A model generated the notes under the pieces. That model worked only from the letters and a program-made list of their open reading frames with translations, had not been told where the DNA came from and made no database searches. Made by a program: the position numbers and the translations under genes. A DNA stretch of 64,000 nucleotides from Segetibacter aerophilus (GTDB lineage: Bacteria > Bacteroidota > Bacteroidia > Chitinophagales > Chitinophagaceae): NCBI RefSeq assembly GCF_007991655.1, contig NZ_BJYT01000007.1:186001-250000 (forward strand), in the 5' to 3' direction. Within the stretch, counting starts at the first letter, position 1. Each line of letters opens with the position of its first letter. This document shows positions 18,279 to 27,616 of this stretch, in pieces.

Positions 18279-19154
18279 ATGCTTCAATCCATGACAGGTT
18301 TTGGAAGGGCCGAACAGGCAGTTGGTGACAAAGTTTTTTTGGTAGAAGTTAAATCTCTAAATGGTAAGCAGTTCGACCTTCGCATCACGATTCCGCAATT
18401 ATTAAAGCCATTTGAATTTGATATCAGGAATATTTTGCAGGAGAAGCTGATCAGGGGGAGTGTAGAATGTATGATTTACATTAAACAGAATGGATCAGCG
18501 CAGCCGGTGACTATTAACAAAGAACTTGCAAAAGCTTATTACAAACCAATTGCAGAATTGTCTGCGGAACTGAATTTGAATCCGGGGGATGTATTAAGTG
18601 CCTTGCTCAAACTTCCCGATGTCATTACTCCAACCAATAATGTTTTGTCCGATGAAGACTGGGCAGGTTTTGAGCAAGTGTTGCAAAGTGCGATCAGTCA
18701 ATTGAAAGAGCATCGGGTTGACGAAGGAAAATCTTTACAAGATGAGCTTGAACTAAGGATTGAAAATATAACCATCCATGCAGATAAAATAGCAACACTT
18801 GAACCGTTGCGTCAACAAAGAATAAGAGAGGGGTTAACAAAAACGCTGGAAGATAATGTCGGAAAAGACAACTACGACTCGAACCGGCTTGAGCAGGAAC
18901 TGATTTATTATATCGAAAAGATTGATATTACAGAAGAACAGGTCCGATTGAAAAACCACTGTAATTACTTTAAAACTATTTTAAAGGAGGCAGAGGAAGG
19001 GAAGGGTAAAAAGTTATCGTTCATTATGCAGGAGATAGGTCGTGAGATAAATACTACCGGTTCTAAAGCATACGATTCGGAGATGCAGAAAAGCGTAGTG
19101 CTAATGAAAGATGAGCTGGAGAAAGCAAAGGAGCAAGTTCTAAATGTATTATAA
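18279..19154 (+). CDS. yicC: YicC/YloC-family RNA-processing protein
   Basis: YicC-family proteins are endoribonucleases or RNase adaptors acting in RNA turnover. The start at the ATG at 18279 gives MLQSMTGFGRAE, the family's invariant N-terminus, and 291 residues, the usual length. The frame is open 19 codons further to a TTG at 18222, which I reject. Conserved blocks visible are VEVKSLNGKQFDLR (about 24-37) and the C-terminal KKLSFIMQEIGREINTTGSK, with the family Glu/Asn signature. Many genomes place gmk next to yicC; here gldH follows instead, after a 280-bp gap that carries a dispersed repeat. Confidence 0.95.
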   Translation: MLQSMTGFGRAEQAVGDKVFLVEVKSLNGKQFDLRITIPQLLKPFEFDIRNILQEKLIRGSVECMIYIKQNGSAQPVTINKELAKAYYKPIAELSAELNLNPGDVLSALLKLPDVITPTNNVLSDEDWAGFEQVLQSAISQLKEHRVDEGKSLQDELELRIENITIHADKIATLEPLRQQRIREGLTKTLEDNVGKDNYDSNRLEQELIYYIEKIDITEEQVRLKNHCNYFKTILKEAEEGKGKKLSFIMQEIGREINTTGSKAYDSEMQKSVVLMKDELEKAKEQVLNVL

Positions 19155-19275
19155 TCCCTATTTACTACCTACTAGTTTAAGTCTTTTTACATGCATTTTT
19201 GTTTTTTGTGTAATCGGTTTTGCTGCTACGTAAAAATGGTGGCCAGTTAAAGGAAGCTGAACAAAAAAACAAATT

Positions 19276-19322
19276 GTACAAGTGAGTGACACAACGATGT
19301 TTAATAGAATTGGTATTGCTGG
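19276..19322 (+). repeat. Dispersed intergenic repeat, copy 2 (plus orientation)
   Basis: Begins GTACAAGTGAGTGACACAAC, then an AT-rich centre with AATAGAAT, and ends near TTGCTGG. It lies between yicC and gldH. Confidence 0.7.
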
Positions 19323-19396
19323 TATAAAAATATCTAACCCCGACCGTCTTAATGCCAGGGCTTAGTTTTGATCTTATTTGCTAAATAAACTTCTTA

Positions 19397-19425
19397 TTGG
19401 ATAATATGTCCGGCTTTTATCTTTG
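19397..19425 (+). promoter_or_regulatory. Promoter of the gldH-kinase-regulator operon
   Basis: TTG at 19397-19399, an 18-bp spacer, and TATCTTTG at 19418-19425, a perfect TAnnTTTG box. The in-frame ATG at 19406 lies between the two boxes, so it would not be transcribed from this promoter. Confidence 0.6.
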
Positions 19426-19438
19426 CAAAAAAACATTG

Positions 19439-19897
19439 TTGAACAAAGTTCTCTTTATACTGCTTCTGGTGAATATATTGATCTGCTGTCAAACAATTAA
19501 TATATACGAGAAGACCGCTTATTTTCCACTGCATAGTTGGAAGAGTGCCGAAAGACCCTCATTTACATTTGAGATTTTAGATACCACTTCGCTGTATAAT
19601 ATCTTCTTCGTGTTGAGACATGAAGACGCATATAACTATAATAATATTTGGGTGAATTTGACCGTAAAGGGACCGACGGAAGTAGTTACAGTGAGGCGTG
19701 AATTTATCCTGGGAAATAATAGGCAGGGCTGGCTCGGCAGCGGAATGGATGACATTTTTGAACATCGCATTTCGTTTAGCGATAAGCCTGCTCCACTTCA
19801 TAAAGGCAAGTACACTTTTACGCTACAACAAGATATGCGTGAAGATCCTTTGGACCATATTTTAAATGCAGGTATCAGGGTTGAAAAGGTTAAATAA
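19439..19897 (+). CDS. gldH: Gliding-motility lipoprotein GldH
   Basis: GldH is an outer-membrane/periplasmic lipoprotein needed for gliding and linked to type IX secretion in Bacteroidota. Family features are FTFEILDTTSLYNIFFVLRH (about residues 42-61) and the YNYNNIWVNL block. The start at TTG 19439 gives a compact lipoprotein signal (MNKVLFILLLVNILICC) and 152 residues. The alternatives, ATG 19406 and TTG 19397, fall in the promoter. The next gene begins 2 bp after the stop, so translation is probably coupled to the kinase. The amylase with a T9SS sorting domain in this window is consistent with an active T9SS. Confidence 0.85.
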   Translation: MNKVLFILLLVNILICCQTINIYEKTAYFPLHSWKSAERPSFTFEILDTTSLYNIFFVLRHEDAYNYNNIWVNLTVKGPTEVVTVRREFILGNNRQGWLGSGMDDIFEHRISFSDKPAPLHKGKYTFTLQQDMREDPLDHILNAGIRVEKVK

Positions 19898-19899
19898 CC

Positions 19900-20874
19900 A
19901 TGAGCATTTTTAAAACGAAACGGTTTGCTACTATAACACTCATCTACTGGTTCGTACTGCTATACATCATCGCTGCGTTAGTCTATTGGTTTATTTCTTT
20001 GCAACATCAAAACACGAGGATGACGGACCTTTTGTTGAATGAGTTAAAGCATGATGAAGTAGGCTATTCTGAAAAAGTTGCCAAAATACTTGATGCAGAA
20101 AGGAGAAAAACTGCACAATACATTGGTGAGGGATCTACATTCTTAGCTTTAATACTTATAGGTGCTGTTTTCGTTTATCGCGCAACACGCAGGCAGATTA
20201 CCTTATCGATGCAACAGCAGAATTTCATGATGGCTGTAACCCACGAATTGAAGACGCCTATTGCTGTTACCCGCCTGAACCTTGAGACCATGCAGAAGAG
20301 GCGGTTGGAAGAGCAGCAGCAACAAAAACTGATTAACATTACGCTTCAGGAAGTAAATCGATTGAATTCGTTATGCAATAACATATTACTTGCTTCTCAA
20401 TTGGACGCAGGGGAATACAAAATTTCGAAAAATGAAGTGAACGTGAGCGAAGTGGCAACGAGGGTTTTCAATGATTTTAAAACAAGACATTCTTCAAGGA
20501 ACTTGAAGGCTATTATAGAGCCAAACTTATTTGTTAATGGTGAGGAGTTATTGATTGAATTGCTGATGTCTAACCTGGTTGAAAACGCTTTGAAATATTC
20601 TCAAAGAAATACGGCTGTTGACATTGCCCTGGCTAAAGACCTGAAAGGAATACACTTTATTGTAAAAGATGAAGGGCCGGGCATAGCTGAAACCGAGCGA
20701 ACTAAAATTTTTGAAAAATTCTACCGCGTGGGTAACGAAGAAACCAGGACTGCCAAAGGCACAGGACTTGGGTTATATTTATCGAAGCAAATTGCTAAAG
20801 ACCACCAGGCAGAAATAACTGTAAGTAACAACGGGGAAATTGGGTCTGTATTTACGGTTACTTTTAAAACATAG
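19900..20874 (+). CDS. Two-component sensor histidine kinase
   Basis: A 324-residue membrane kinase. Two transmembrane helices (about 10-33 and 79-95) bracket a short periplasmic loop of about 45 residues, too small for a folded sensor domain. The phosphoacceptor is His115 in VTHELKTPI, followed by the ATPase domain with NLVENALKYS (N box), DEGPGI (G1), FEKFYR (F box) and GTGLGLYL (G2). It is immediately after gldH (2 bp) and 8 bp before its response regulator, forming one operon. The stimulus is unknown; position next to gldH hints at envelope or motility control. Confidence 0.95.
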   Translation: MSIFKTKRFATITLIYWFVLLYIIAALVYWFISLQHQNTRMTDLLLNELKHDEVGYSEKVAKILDAERRKTAQYIGEGSTFLALILIGAVFVYRATRRQITLSMQQQNFMMAVTHELKTPIAVTRLNLETMQKRRLEEQQQQKLINITLQEVNRLNSLCNNILLASQLDAGEYKISKNEVNVSEVATRVFNDFKTRHSSRNLKAIIEPNLFVNGEELLIELLMSNLVENALKYSQRNTAVDIALAKDLKGIHFIVKDEGPGIAETERTKIFEKFYRVGNEETRTAKGTGLGLYLSKQIAKDHQAEITVSNNGEIGSVFTVTFKT

Positions 20875-20882
20875 TTATTAAT

Positions 20883-21593
20883 ATGATCAGGGAACAAAGT
20901 AAAGCAAATATTTTGCTGGTGGAAGATGAGGAAAACCTTCACGATGCGCTTAAGCTAAACCTCGAGCTGGAGGGTTATGAGATAACTTCGGCTTACGACG
21001 GTAATGAAGCGCTGAAGGCAATAAAGGATGAATATTTCGACCTCATTATTCTCGACGTTATGTTGCCACATGTAGACGGTATTACGGTAACTGAGACAAT
21101 CCGTATTCAAAATAATGAAGTACCCATTTTAATATTAAGTGCTAAAAATTCAAGTGCCGATAGGGTGCTTGGTTTGAAAAAAGGGGCAGACGATTATATG
21201 GTCAAGCCTTTCAATCTCGAAGAACTTTTACTAAGGGTTGATAAGCTGATTTTAAAAAATAAAAAGCTGCTGGATAAAGAAACAATTGGAGACACGTATG
21301 AATTTGGCAATAACAAAATAGACTTCAAAGCGCAGGTAGCTACAACCTGGAACAATCACGTAATTGAACTGAGCAAGAAAGAAGTAATGCTGCTTAAGCT
21401 GCTGATTGAAAACAGAAATGAAGTTGTGCCGCGTGAAAAAATCCTGCAATCTGTTTGGGGTTACAATGTCTTCCCTACCACAAGAACCATCGACAACTTT
21501 ATTCTAAACTTCAGAAAATATTTCGAGAAAGACAGCCGCAACCCTGTTTTTTTTCATTCTGTTAGAGGGGTAGGATATAAGTACAGTGAGTAA
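20883..21593 (+). CDS. OmpR-family response regulator
   Basis: A 236-residue DNA-binding regulator paired with the kinase upstream. The receiver domain (about 9-122) has the acidic pair E14-D15, the phosphoacceptor Asp58 in LIILDVMLP and Lys108 in MVKPF. The winged-helix effector (about 135-235) ends VFFHSVRGVGYKYSE, a standard OmpR/PhoB-type finish. It is the last gene of the gldH operon, and the convergent batD gene ends 31 bp beyond it. Target genes are not evident from this window. Confidence 0.96.
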   Translation: MIREQSKANILLVEDEENLHDALKLNLELEGYEITSAYDGNEALKAIKDEYFDLIILDVMLPHVDGITVTETIRIQNNEVPILILSAKNSSADRVLGLKKGADDYMVKPFNLEELLLRVDKLILKNKKLLDKETIGDTYEFGNNKIDFKAQVATTWNNHVIELSKKEVMLLKLLIENRNEVVPREKILQSVWGYNVFPTTRTIDNFILNFRKYFEKDSRNPVFFHSVRGVGYKYSE

Positions 21594-21624
21594 AACGCCT
21601 CAGAGCTTTAACCCTTTTTCGCTC

Positions 21625-23433
21625 TTATTTCTCAAGTCTGCATAAAACTTCAATAGCCAGCAAGCGATGTTGCATCGCTTCTTCCATCGAGTAAACGGGC
21701 GTGTACATTCCTAAGCTGCAATCGTCAAGCAATTCCTTCAGCAGTTGTAGTTCCCCCGCGCTTTCAGGATGTTGTTGAATGAAATAAGGTAGTTGCGCAG
21801 CATCAATTCCAAACTTGCTATTTAAGTAAGCGTGGAGATTTTTGCATAATGATTTGTAGAATGATGAACTATCTGTCTCCGGCTGCAGTTCCCTTATTTT
21901 AAATAAATATTCTGATGATTCGGGACGTTTTATTTCTACAGGCTGCGGTTGCTGTTGCACGGGCAGCTGAACTTTTGAAGCGGCACGCTGCAGAGGCATT
22001 TTTGGTCTCCTGTTAAACCAAACAAGACCAATCACGATTGCTAATAATCCGGCTCCTAATAAAATATAAAGGCGTTCGTCAAAGCCCAAGTTGTCGTTCG
22101 TTCCAGTCTTTTTTACATTACCTGTAAACGTCTTCGACCCTTGTGCTACACGTAAAAGAAGTCCGGAAGTCGTTTTGGTAACATACCTATTTGCATTAGG
22201 ATCGAAGTAAGTAAACTGAACTGCTGGTAAGGTATAATCACCCTTTTTACCAACAACGAATGGAATGGAAAAAGTTTTTCTTGTTCTGACCGGAAAGGTT
22301 GTCTTTTCATCTTCCATTTGCTCTGTCGCATCAAAGCTTTCGACTCCTTTTGGCCATTGTATTGAGGGTGCTTTTACTTGCTGAAGGTTACCCACTCCCT
22401 GTATCGTAAAAAGTAGGTGATTTGTGCTGTTAGTAGTTAATGCATCCTCGCCTATAGCTAAGGATACGTTGAAGTTACCCACCGCATTACTAAATTCCGA
22501 AGTGCCAACAGTCGGTAAGGGAGGCAGAGGTTTTACATCAATCACATCCGTTTTATTTTGCAACGTCACCAGCTGCTCCTCAACGGGTAAGGATGGAGCG
22601 CCATAATACAAGTCCCTATAATTTTGATGACTTGCATCATAGAAAGTCACTTTGTTTTCTACGCTGGTCGCCGGCAATTCAAGCTTCCCTGCCTCTAAAG
22701 GAAACAATTGAACTTTCCTGATAACAAAAACATTGTATTCAATTCCATTGATTTTTTCTATGTGCGCGTCTTGTTGTTCACCTGTAAGTTCAATCACCGT
22801 ACACCCGCTAAACTGGGGTTGCTTCACCACTTTAGATTTTGACCTCAATCTCGTACACAACTTGTACGTTGCAAGAATAGGTTCGCCTACATAGCTTGTA
22901 TGCTTATTTACTTCTAGCCTTACTACAATGTTATTTCTTATTTTATCGATTGCTTTTTCACCTTTCTTCAAATATTGGTTAGCCGGCACCTGGTCCTGAA
23001 AAGGCAGTTGATCTAATATTGAGGTTTGGGGAGAAGATTGAGACGGAGGCTGGCTTCCTTGCAAATGATCAACATTTTTTACAACGATTGTTACTCCATT
23101 GCTTCTTTGGGGTTTGTTATTAATAAGAGCTGTAGCACCTGGTATAAGGAATGTTCCTGACGTCGTTGGCTGAAGCATAACTGAATATGCAATCTGTTGT
23201 TTAATAACATTTCCAATCTGGCTTGTGCTACTACTTAAATTGGGGCCGGAAACTACGTTCCAGTTCTTAAATCTTGGAAGCACGAATTGATCTACGGTAA
23301 CGTCTTCAGCGATGTATTCAATTTGCACGACATCGTTTTTGCCAATGCTCGTAGCAGAGGCCCGGGTAACGAAAGATTGCGCAAATGAGTGTTGAACTAA
23401 TAGCAGCAGAATTATGAATAGATTTCTTTTCAA
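21625..23433 (-). CDS. batD: BatD-family membrane protein (aerotolerance-type)
   Basis: A 602-residue protein with a signal peptide (MKRNLFIILLLLVQHSFAQ), a long periplasmic region of repeated beta-sandwich domains (about 20-440), a single transmembrane helix (about residues 453-470, YILLGAGLLAIVIGLVWF) and a cytoplasmic helical tail. This is the BatD layout. In other Bacteroidota, batD sits with batA/B/C/E and MoxR ATPase genes, none of which are here, so this copy is isolated. The start is TTG, with no ATG between it and the upstream stop. A CAAAAGTA at 23455-23462 (TACTTTTG on the coding strand) may be its -7 box. The exact role in the Bat complex is unknown. Confidence 0.88.
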   Translation of the reverse strand: MKRNLFIILLLLVQHSFAQSFVTRASATSIGKNDVVQIEYIAEDVTVDQFVLPRFKNWNVVSGPNLSSSTSQIGNVIKQQIAYSVMLQPTTSGTFLIPGATALINNKPQRSNGVTIVVKNVDHLQGSQPPSQSSPQTSILDQLPFQDQVPANQYLKKGEKAIDKIRNNIVVRLEVNKHTSYVGEPILATYKLCTRLRSKSKVVKQPQFSGCTVIELTGEQQDAHIEKINGIEYNVFVIRKVQLFPLEAGKLELPATSVENKVTFYDASHQNYRDLYYGAPSLPVEEQLVTLQNKTDVIDVKPLPPLPTVGTSEFSNAVGNFNVSLAIGEDALTTNSTNHLLFTIQGVGNLQQVKAPSIQWPKGVESFDATEQMEDEKTTFPVRTRKTFSIPFVVGKKGDYTLPAVQFTYFDPNANRYVTKTTSGLLLRVAQGSKTFTGNVKKTGTNDNLGFDERLYILLGAGLLAIVIGLVWFNRRPKMPLQRAASKVQLPVQQQPQPVEIKRPESSEYLFKIRELQPETDSSSFYKSLCKNLHAYLNSKFGIDAAQLPYFIQQHPESAGELQLLKELLDDCSLGMYTPVYSMEEAMQHRLLAIEVLCRLEK

Positions 23434-23850
23434 TACTTTGATAAATGGTTAAAGCAAAAGTAGCAATTAGCCCCAAAGGGAAACTATAATCAGCGGTTAA
23501 CCCCCAGTTAAAAAGTTATTTTTAAAATAAGAACTATGATGTGTATAAAAAGGAGCCTTTTGTTGAGCCGAGGTAATAATCTTTTTTAACAATTAATCTT
23601 TTTTGCTCAAAATTCTTTTTACCTGTCCATTTTTTGCAATTCTAAAAATCTGGGTTGATTTTAATCAAAGCTTCCTCCTTCCTTTTTCTGCAATGCCAAC
23701 AATAAGTATCTTTCAAATCTCTTCAATTCCCATACTACGAATGAAATTCTTGCGCATAAATAATCTTCCCTGCTGTTGTTGCTGCTGCTAAGCAGTTCGG
23801 TTACCTTTGTGCCTCTTTTGTAAAAATCTTTATTTATCAATCACAATAGC
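23434..23850. other. Divergent promoter region between batD and cysS
   Basis: About 415 bases, strongly pyrimidine-rich on the plus strand. It holds a possible batD -7 box (23455-23462, minus) and the cysS promoter (23779-23809). A 62-codon open frame at 23603-23791 ending in a Cys run looks non-coding. Confidence 0.6.
23779..23809 (+). promoter_or_regulatory. Promoter of cysS
   Basis: TTG at 23779-23781, a 20-bp spacer and TACCTTTG at 23802-23809, a perfect TAnnTTTG box. Transcription would begin near 23816, about 35 bases before the ATG. Confidence 0.6.
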
Positions 23851-25368
23851 ATGTCTTCACTTAAAGTGTATAATACTTTAACCCGTCAAAAAGAAGAATT
23901 TATATCCATCACTCCTGGTCTTGTTGGCATGTATGTCTGCGGACCAACTGTTAGTGGCGAAAGTCATCTTGGTCATGCAAGGCCTTATATCACCTTTGAT
24001 ATTGTGTATCGATATCTCCAACATTTGGGGTACAAAGTAAGATTTGTAAGAAACATTACTGATGCGGGACATTTTGAAGAGGAGGGGCGTGAGGCAGAAG
24101 ATAAGATCAGCAAAAAAGCAGTATTGGAAAAATTGGAGCCAATGGAACTTGTTCAGAAGTACACGAACTTATTTCATTGGGCGATGAAACAATTCAATAC
24201 AATTGAACCAAGTATCGAACCCACCGCAACAGGTCATATTGTTGAACAAATTGTTATGATCGAAAAGATCATTAGAGATGGATACGCCTATGAGACAAAT
24301 GGGAGCGTATATTTTGATGTTGAGAAATACAATACGGATTTTTCAAAAAAAGGACTCCCCTATGGTACGCTGAGTGGTCGTGTTTTAGATGATCAACTTG
24401 ATACCACTCGCGACCTTGACAACCAGGAAGAAAAAAGAAACAAGCAGGATTTTGCTCTTTGGAAAAAAGCACCTCCGGAACATATTATGCGTTGGGCCAG
24501 TCCATGGGGTGATGGCTTTCCCGGCTGGCACATTGAGTGTTCAGCCATGAGCGCTAAATATTTGGGCGATCAGTTCGACATCCATGGTGGCGGGATGGAC
24601 CTTCAGTTTCCACATCATGAGTGTGAGATTGCGCAAAGTGCTGTATGCAACGATAAAATGGCCGCCCGCTATTGGATACACAATAACATGATTACCATCA
24701 ACGGCAAGAAGATGGGTAAGAGCTACAACAATGTTATTAAGCTTACTGAATTATTTAGTGGCAATCATCCTGTTTTGAAACAGGCGTACAGTCCTATGAC
24801 AGTACGTTTTTTCATTCTTCAAACGCATTACAGAAGCACGCTAGATTTTGGCAACGAAGCGCTTCAGGCAGCCGAAAAGGGTCTTAAACGACTTTGGGAA
24901 GCACATGAAGCACTACAAAAGATGTCCGCAAAAGATTTTGAATTCAACGAAGAAAAAACAGACATAGAACTTGACTCTAAAGTATCGGCTTTGCTATCTG
25001 AGCTAGAAGAGTTTATGAACGACGACTTAAATACTGCTAAGGTCTTAGCCAATATATTTGAAATAGTTCCGGTCATCAACTCTATAAAGGATAAACACAT
25101 TCTGTCTTCAGCGTTGCGCGAGGAAACTTTCCTCGAAATGCAATTGAAAATGAAGCTGTACGTGGAGGATATATTTGGCTTGAAAAGCGAGGTTCAAGGA
25201 GACAACGCTCAAATGGAAGGAGTACTGCGGGTTCTTATAGAATTAAGAAAGCAGGCAAAAGCCAAAAAGGACTACGTTACATCAGATACCATCAGGAAGC
25301 AATTATTAGAGTTAGGCATTGCTTTAAAGGACGAGAAAGATGGCAACATCACTTATTCATTTGTTTAG
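23851..25368 (+). CDS. cysS: Cysteinyl-tRNA synthetase
   Basis: Charges tRNA-Cys in the cytoplasm. It is 505 residues, slightly longer than the E. coli enzyme. The HIGH-type motif is HLGHAR (about residues 40-45) after the zinc Cys in YVCGPTV, the second zinc-site region reads [26 protein letters not shown] carries further ligands, and the KMSKS loop is KMGKS (about 289-293). A DALR-type helical domain completes the C-terminus. It is preceded by its own promoter and followed by a convergent small gene. Identification is secure. Confidence 0.98.
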   Translation: MSSLKVYNTLTRQKEEFISITPGLVGMYVCGPTVSGESHLGHARPYITFDIVYRYLQHLGYKVRFVRNITDAGHFEEEGREAEDKISKKAVLEKLEPMELVQKYTNLFHWAMKQFNTIEPSIEPTATGHIVEQIVMIEKIIRDGYAYETNGSVYFDVEKYNTDFSKKGLPYGTLSGRVLDDQLDTTRDLDNQEEKRNKQDFALWKKAPPEHIMRWASPWGDGFPGWHIECSAMSAKYLGDQFDIHGGGMDLQFPHHECEIAQSAVCNDKMAARYWIHNNMITINGKKMGKSYNNVIKLTELFSGNHPVLKQAYSPMTVRFFILQTHYRSTLDFGNEALQAAEKGLKRLWEAHEALQKMSAKDFEFNEEKTDIELDSKVSALLSELEEFMNDDLNTAKVLANIFEIVPVINSIKDKHILSSALREETFLEMQLKMKLYVEDIFGLKSEVQGDNAQMEGVLRVLIELRKQAKAKKDYVTSDTIRKQLLELGIALKDEKDGNITYSFV

Positions 25369-25406
25369 TCACCAGAAGAGTACTATTATAACTAATGTGA
25401 GTGCTC

Positions 25407-25652
25407 CTATTTAACCTCCTCAAAGTCGATATAGTCGCCTTTAGAAGAAGTGTTGTTTTCTTTTTTAAAAGAGGGTTGAGAAGCTGTTTCAGAGGTTTGT
25501 TCTTTGTCTTCGAAAGTACCTCTGTTTCCCTGCATACCTTTCATCTTAGCTTGCAAAGTGTTTTTAATTAAAAGGGGCAATACAACCCTTATGAGAAGCT
25601 TAAAAAGTGAATAAAATACAATAAACCAAAAGAGGATGCGTATTAGTATCAT
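25407..25652 (-). CDS. Small single-pass membrane protein (DUF4834-like)
   Basis: An 81-residue protein with one hydrophobic helix (about 2-31) and a polar, charged tail ending in an acidic patch (DYIDFEEVK). It resembles the small Bacteroidota family DUF4834, whose function is unknown. It is convergent with cysS and divergent from the rimP promoter. No motif suggests an activity. Confidence 0.7.
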   Translation of the reverse strand: MILIRILFWFIVFYSLFKLLIRVVLPLLIKNTLQAKMKGMQGNRGTFEDKEQTSETASQPSFKKENNTSSKGDYIDFEEVK

Positions 25653-25766
25653 TTAACGAAGGTACTGTTAGTGAATATTATCAATTCTTAAAAAAGGATG
25701 CTTTGAGGTTTTTTGCAAAAAGTTAACGCAAAAGCGAGATTAAAAGGTTATTAAATGCTTTTTCCA

Positions 25767-25799
25767 TTTGGATGATATATATCCTTTTACATACATTTG
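25767..25799 (+). promoter_or_regulatory. Promoter of the rimP-nusA transcript
   Basis: TTTG at 25767-25770, a 21-bp spacer and TACATTTG at 25792-25799, a perfect TAnnTTTG box. The predicted transcript starts near 25806, so nearly all of the leader is the hairpin at 25819-25852. Confidence 0.65.
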
Positions 25800-25818
25800 C
25801 ATTGGAAATGAAACAACT

Positions 25819-25852
25819 GAAGGGAACGAAAATCGTTCCCTTCTCCTTTTTT
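25819..25852 (+). promoter_or_regulatory. Terminator-like hairpin in the rimP leader (candidate attenuator)
   Basis: GAAGGGAACGA pairs perfectly with TCGTTCCCTTC over a 3-nt loop (or 10 bp with a 5-nt loop). Three bases later comes a run of six T, ending 2 bases before the rimP ATG. It has the form of an intrinsic terminator placed between the promoter and the first gene of the nusA operon. Confidence 0.65.
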
Positions 25853-25854
25853 AC

Positions 25855-26325
25855 ATGGCGAACGAAACAATCATTGCAGAAGTTGAGGGCATGCTAAATG
25901 ACCTGCTTGCAGCACAACCAGGAGATTTTTTGGTTTCAATCAAAGTGAAACCAACCAACAATATCAAAATTTTTTTAGATAGCGACGAGGGAATGTCAAT
26001 TGAAAAGTGTGTGAGGTACAATAGAAAATTGTATGCACTTATAGAAGAGAAAGCGCTTTTTCCTGAAGGCAATTTTTCACTCGAAATCTCATCTCCCGGC
26101 GTGGACGAGCCTCTTAAAAATAGCCGTCAGTATAATAAGAATATCGGGCGAAAGGTGCTAGTTACCTTTAATGATGATACAGAAAAGGAAGGCAAATTGT
26201 TGCAAGTAACAGATACTGATATTTTGATAGAACAAACGACAGGTAAGGGAAAAAAAGCTGAGACCAACCAATTTTTAATTCCATTTGAAAATATCAAAAA
26301 AACGATTGTACAAGTTCAGTTTTAA
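25855..26325 (+). CDS. rimP: Ribosome maturation factor RimP
   Basis: RimP helps assemble the 30S subunit. The ATG at 25855 gives 156 residues, the normal length; the frame runs 29 codons further upstream to a TTG, but that stretch contains the promoter and leader hairpin. The central family block LEISSPGVDEPLKNSRQY is clear (about 76-93), followed by an SH3-like C-terminal domain with GRKVLVTF. It is the first gene of rimP-nusA, 43 bp ahead of nusA, the conserved bacterial order. Start choice rests on family length and the promoter position. Confidence 0.96.
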   Translation: MANETIIAEVEGMLNDLLAAQPGDFLVSIKVKPTNNIKIFLDSDEGMSIEKCVRYNRKLYALIEEKALFPEGNFSLEISSPGVDEPLKNSRQYNKNIGRKVLVTFNDDTEKEGKLLQVTDTDILIEQTTGKGKKAETNQFLIPFENIKKTIVQVQF

Positions 26326-26368
26326 AAATAATGCGGCTGAAAGCACGCGTATTTTAATCTAATAAATT

Positions 26369-27616
26369 ATGGCAAGTATTAACTTAATTGAGGCGTTCCA
26401 GGAATTTAAGGATGCCGAAAACATCGACCGTCCTACGTTGATGAAAGTGGTAGAAGATGTGTTTAAAACGTTATTACGTAAGAAGTTTACAAGCGATGAA
26501 AATTTCGACGTAATTGTAAATGCCGAGAAGGGTGACCTTGAAATCATTCGTCGCCGAATGATTGTTGAGGATGGAGAGGTAATGGACCCGCTTGCTGAAA
26601 TTGCCTATAGTGATGCTACGAAAATAGAACCGGACTTTGAAGTGGGTGAGGAGTTATACGAAGAAGTAAACATTTTCGATTTTGGACGCCGCGCTATTTT
26701 GGCTGCGAAGCAAACATTGGCAAGCCGTATCAGTGATTTGAAGAAAAATGTATTAGTTAAAAAATACGGTGAACGCATAGGTGAGATCATTAGTGCGGAA
26801 GTTTACCAGGTTTGGAAAAAAGAGGTTCTTTTACTTGATGAAGATGGTAGTGAGCTAATTTTACCTAAGTCTGAGCAGATACCAAGCGACTTTTTCAAAA
26901 AGGGTGAAAGTATACGCGCGGTAGTTGAAAGGGTTGATTTGAAAAACAACACCCCCGTCATTATTTTAAGCCGTACAAGTCCAAAATTCCTTGCTAAACT
27001 GCTTGAAATTGAAGTGCCTGAAATCTTCGATGGCCTGATTGTTGTTCGAAAAATCGTTCGGGATCCGGGAGAAAGAGCTAAAGTAGCAGTTGAAAGTTTC
27101 GATGATCGTATTGACCCTGTTGGAGCTTGTGTAGGTATGAAAGGTAGCCGTATTCATGGCATTGTTCGCGAGCTAAAAAATGAAAACATCGACGTTATTA
27201 ACTGGACAAATAATATCAACCTTTTAATACAAAGATCCCTTACTCCGGCAAAGATTACCAGCATGGATATAGACCAGGAAACGAAACACGCAAGTGTTTA
27301 CCTTAAGCCCGACCAGGTTTCCCTGGCTATCGGCCGTAGAGGTGTCAACATTAAACTTGCATGTGAGTTAACAGGTTTTGAAATAGACGTATATCGCGAT
27401 AACGAAGGTGATGTAGAAGAGTTCGATATTGACCTTGAAGAATTCAGCGATGAAATTGAAGCATGGATAATAGATGAATTGAAGCGTATAGGCTGTGATA
27501 CTGCACGAAGCGTATTAGAATTGACACCTGAAGAATTAGAGCGACGTACTGACCTTGAAAAAGAAACGATTGAGGAAATTCGCGGAGTGTTGAAGCATGA
27601 ATTTGAGAAAGAATAG
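26369..27616 (+). CDS. nusA: Transcription termination/antitermination factor NusA
   Basis: NusA binds RNA polymerase and controls pausing and hairpin-dependent termination. It has 415 residues: N-terminal polymerase-binding domain (about 1-130), S1 domain (about 135-200), KH1 with GMKGSR (about 254-259), KH2 with AIGRRGVN (about 320-327), and a C-terminal acidic/helical tail (about 350-415). It lacks the long tandem repeats of the E. coli C-terminus, as is usual for this phylum. It follows rimP in one operon. A NusA-sensitive hairpin in its own leader would allow feedback control. Confidence 0.97.
   Translation: MASINLIEAFQEFKDAENIDRPTLMKVVEDVFKTLLRKKFTSDENFDVIVNAEKGDLEIIRRRMIVEDGEVMDPLAEIAYSDATKIEPDFEVGEELYEEVNIFDFGRRAILAAKQTLASRISDLKKNVLVKKYGERIGEIISAEVYQVWKKEVLLLDEDGSELILPKSEQIPSDFFKKGESIRAVVERVDLKNNTPVIILSRTSPKFLAKLLEIEVPEIFDGLIVVRKIVRDPGERAKVAVESFDDRIDPVGACVGMKGSRIHGIVRELKNENIDVINWTNNINLLIQRSLTPAKITSMDIDQETKHASVYLKPDQVSLAIGRRGVNIKLACELTGFEIDVYRDNEGDVEEFDIDLEEFSDEIEAWIIDELKRIGCDTARSVLELTPEELERRTDLEKETIEEIRGVLKHEFEKE

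Noticed and set aside
23603-23791. 62-codon frame ending in a Cys run
   Set aside because: It arises from a CTG/TTG simple repeat and overlaps the cysS promoter.
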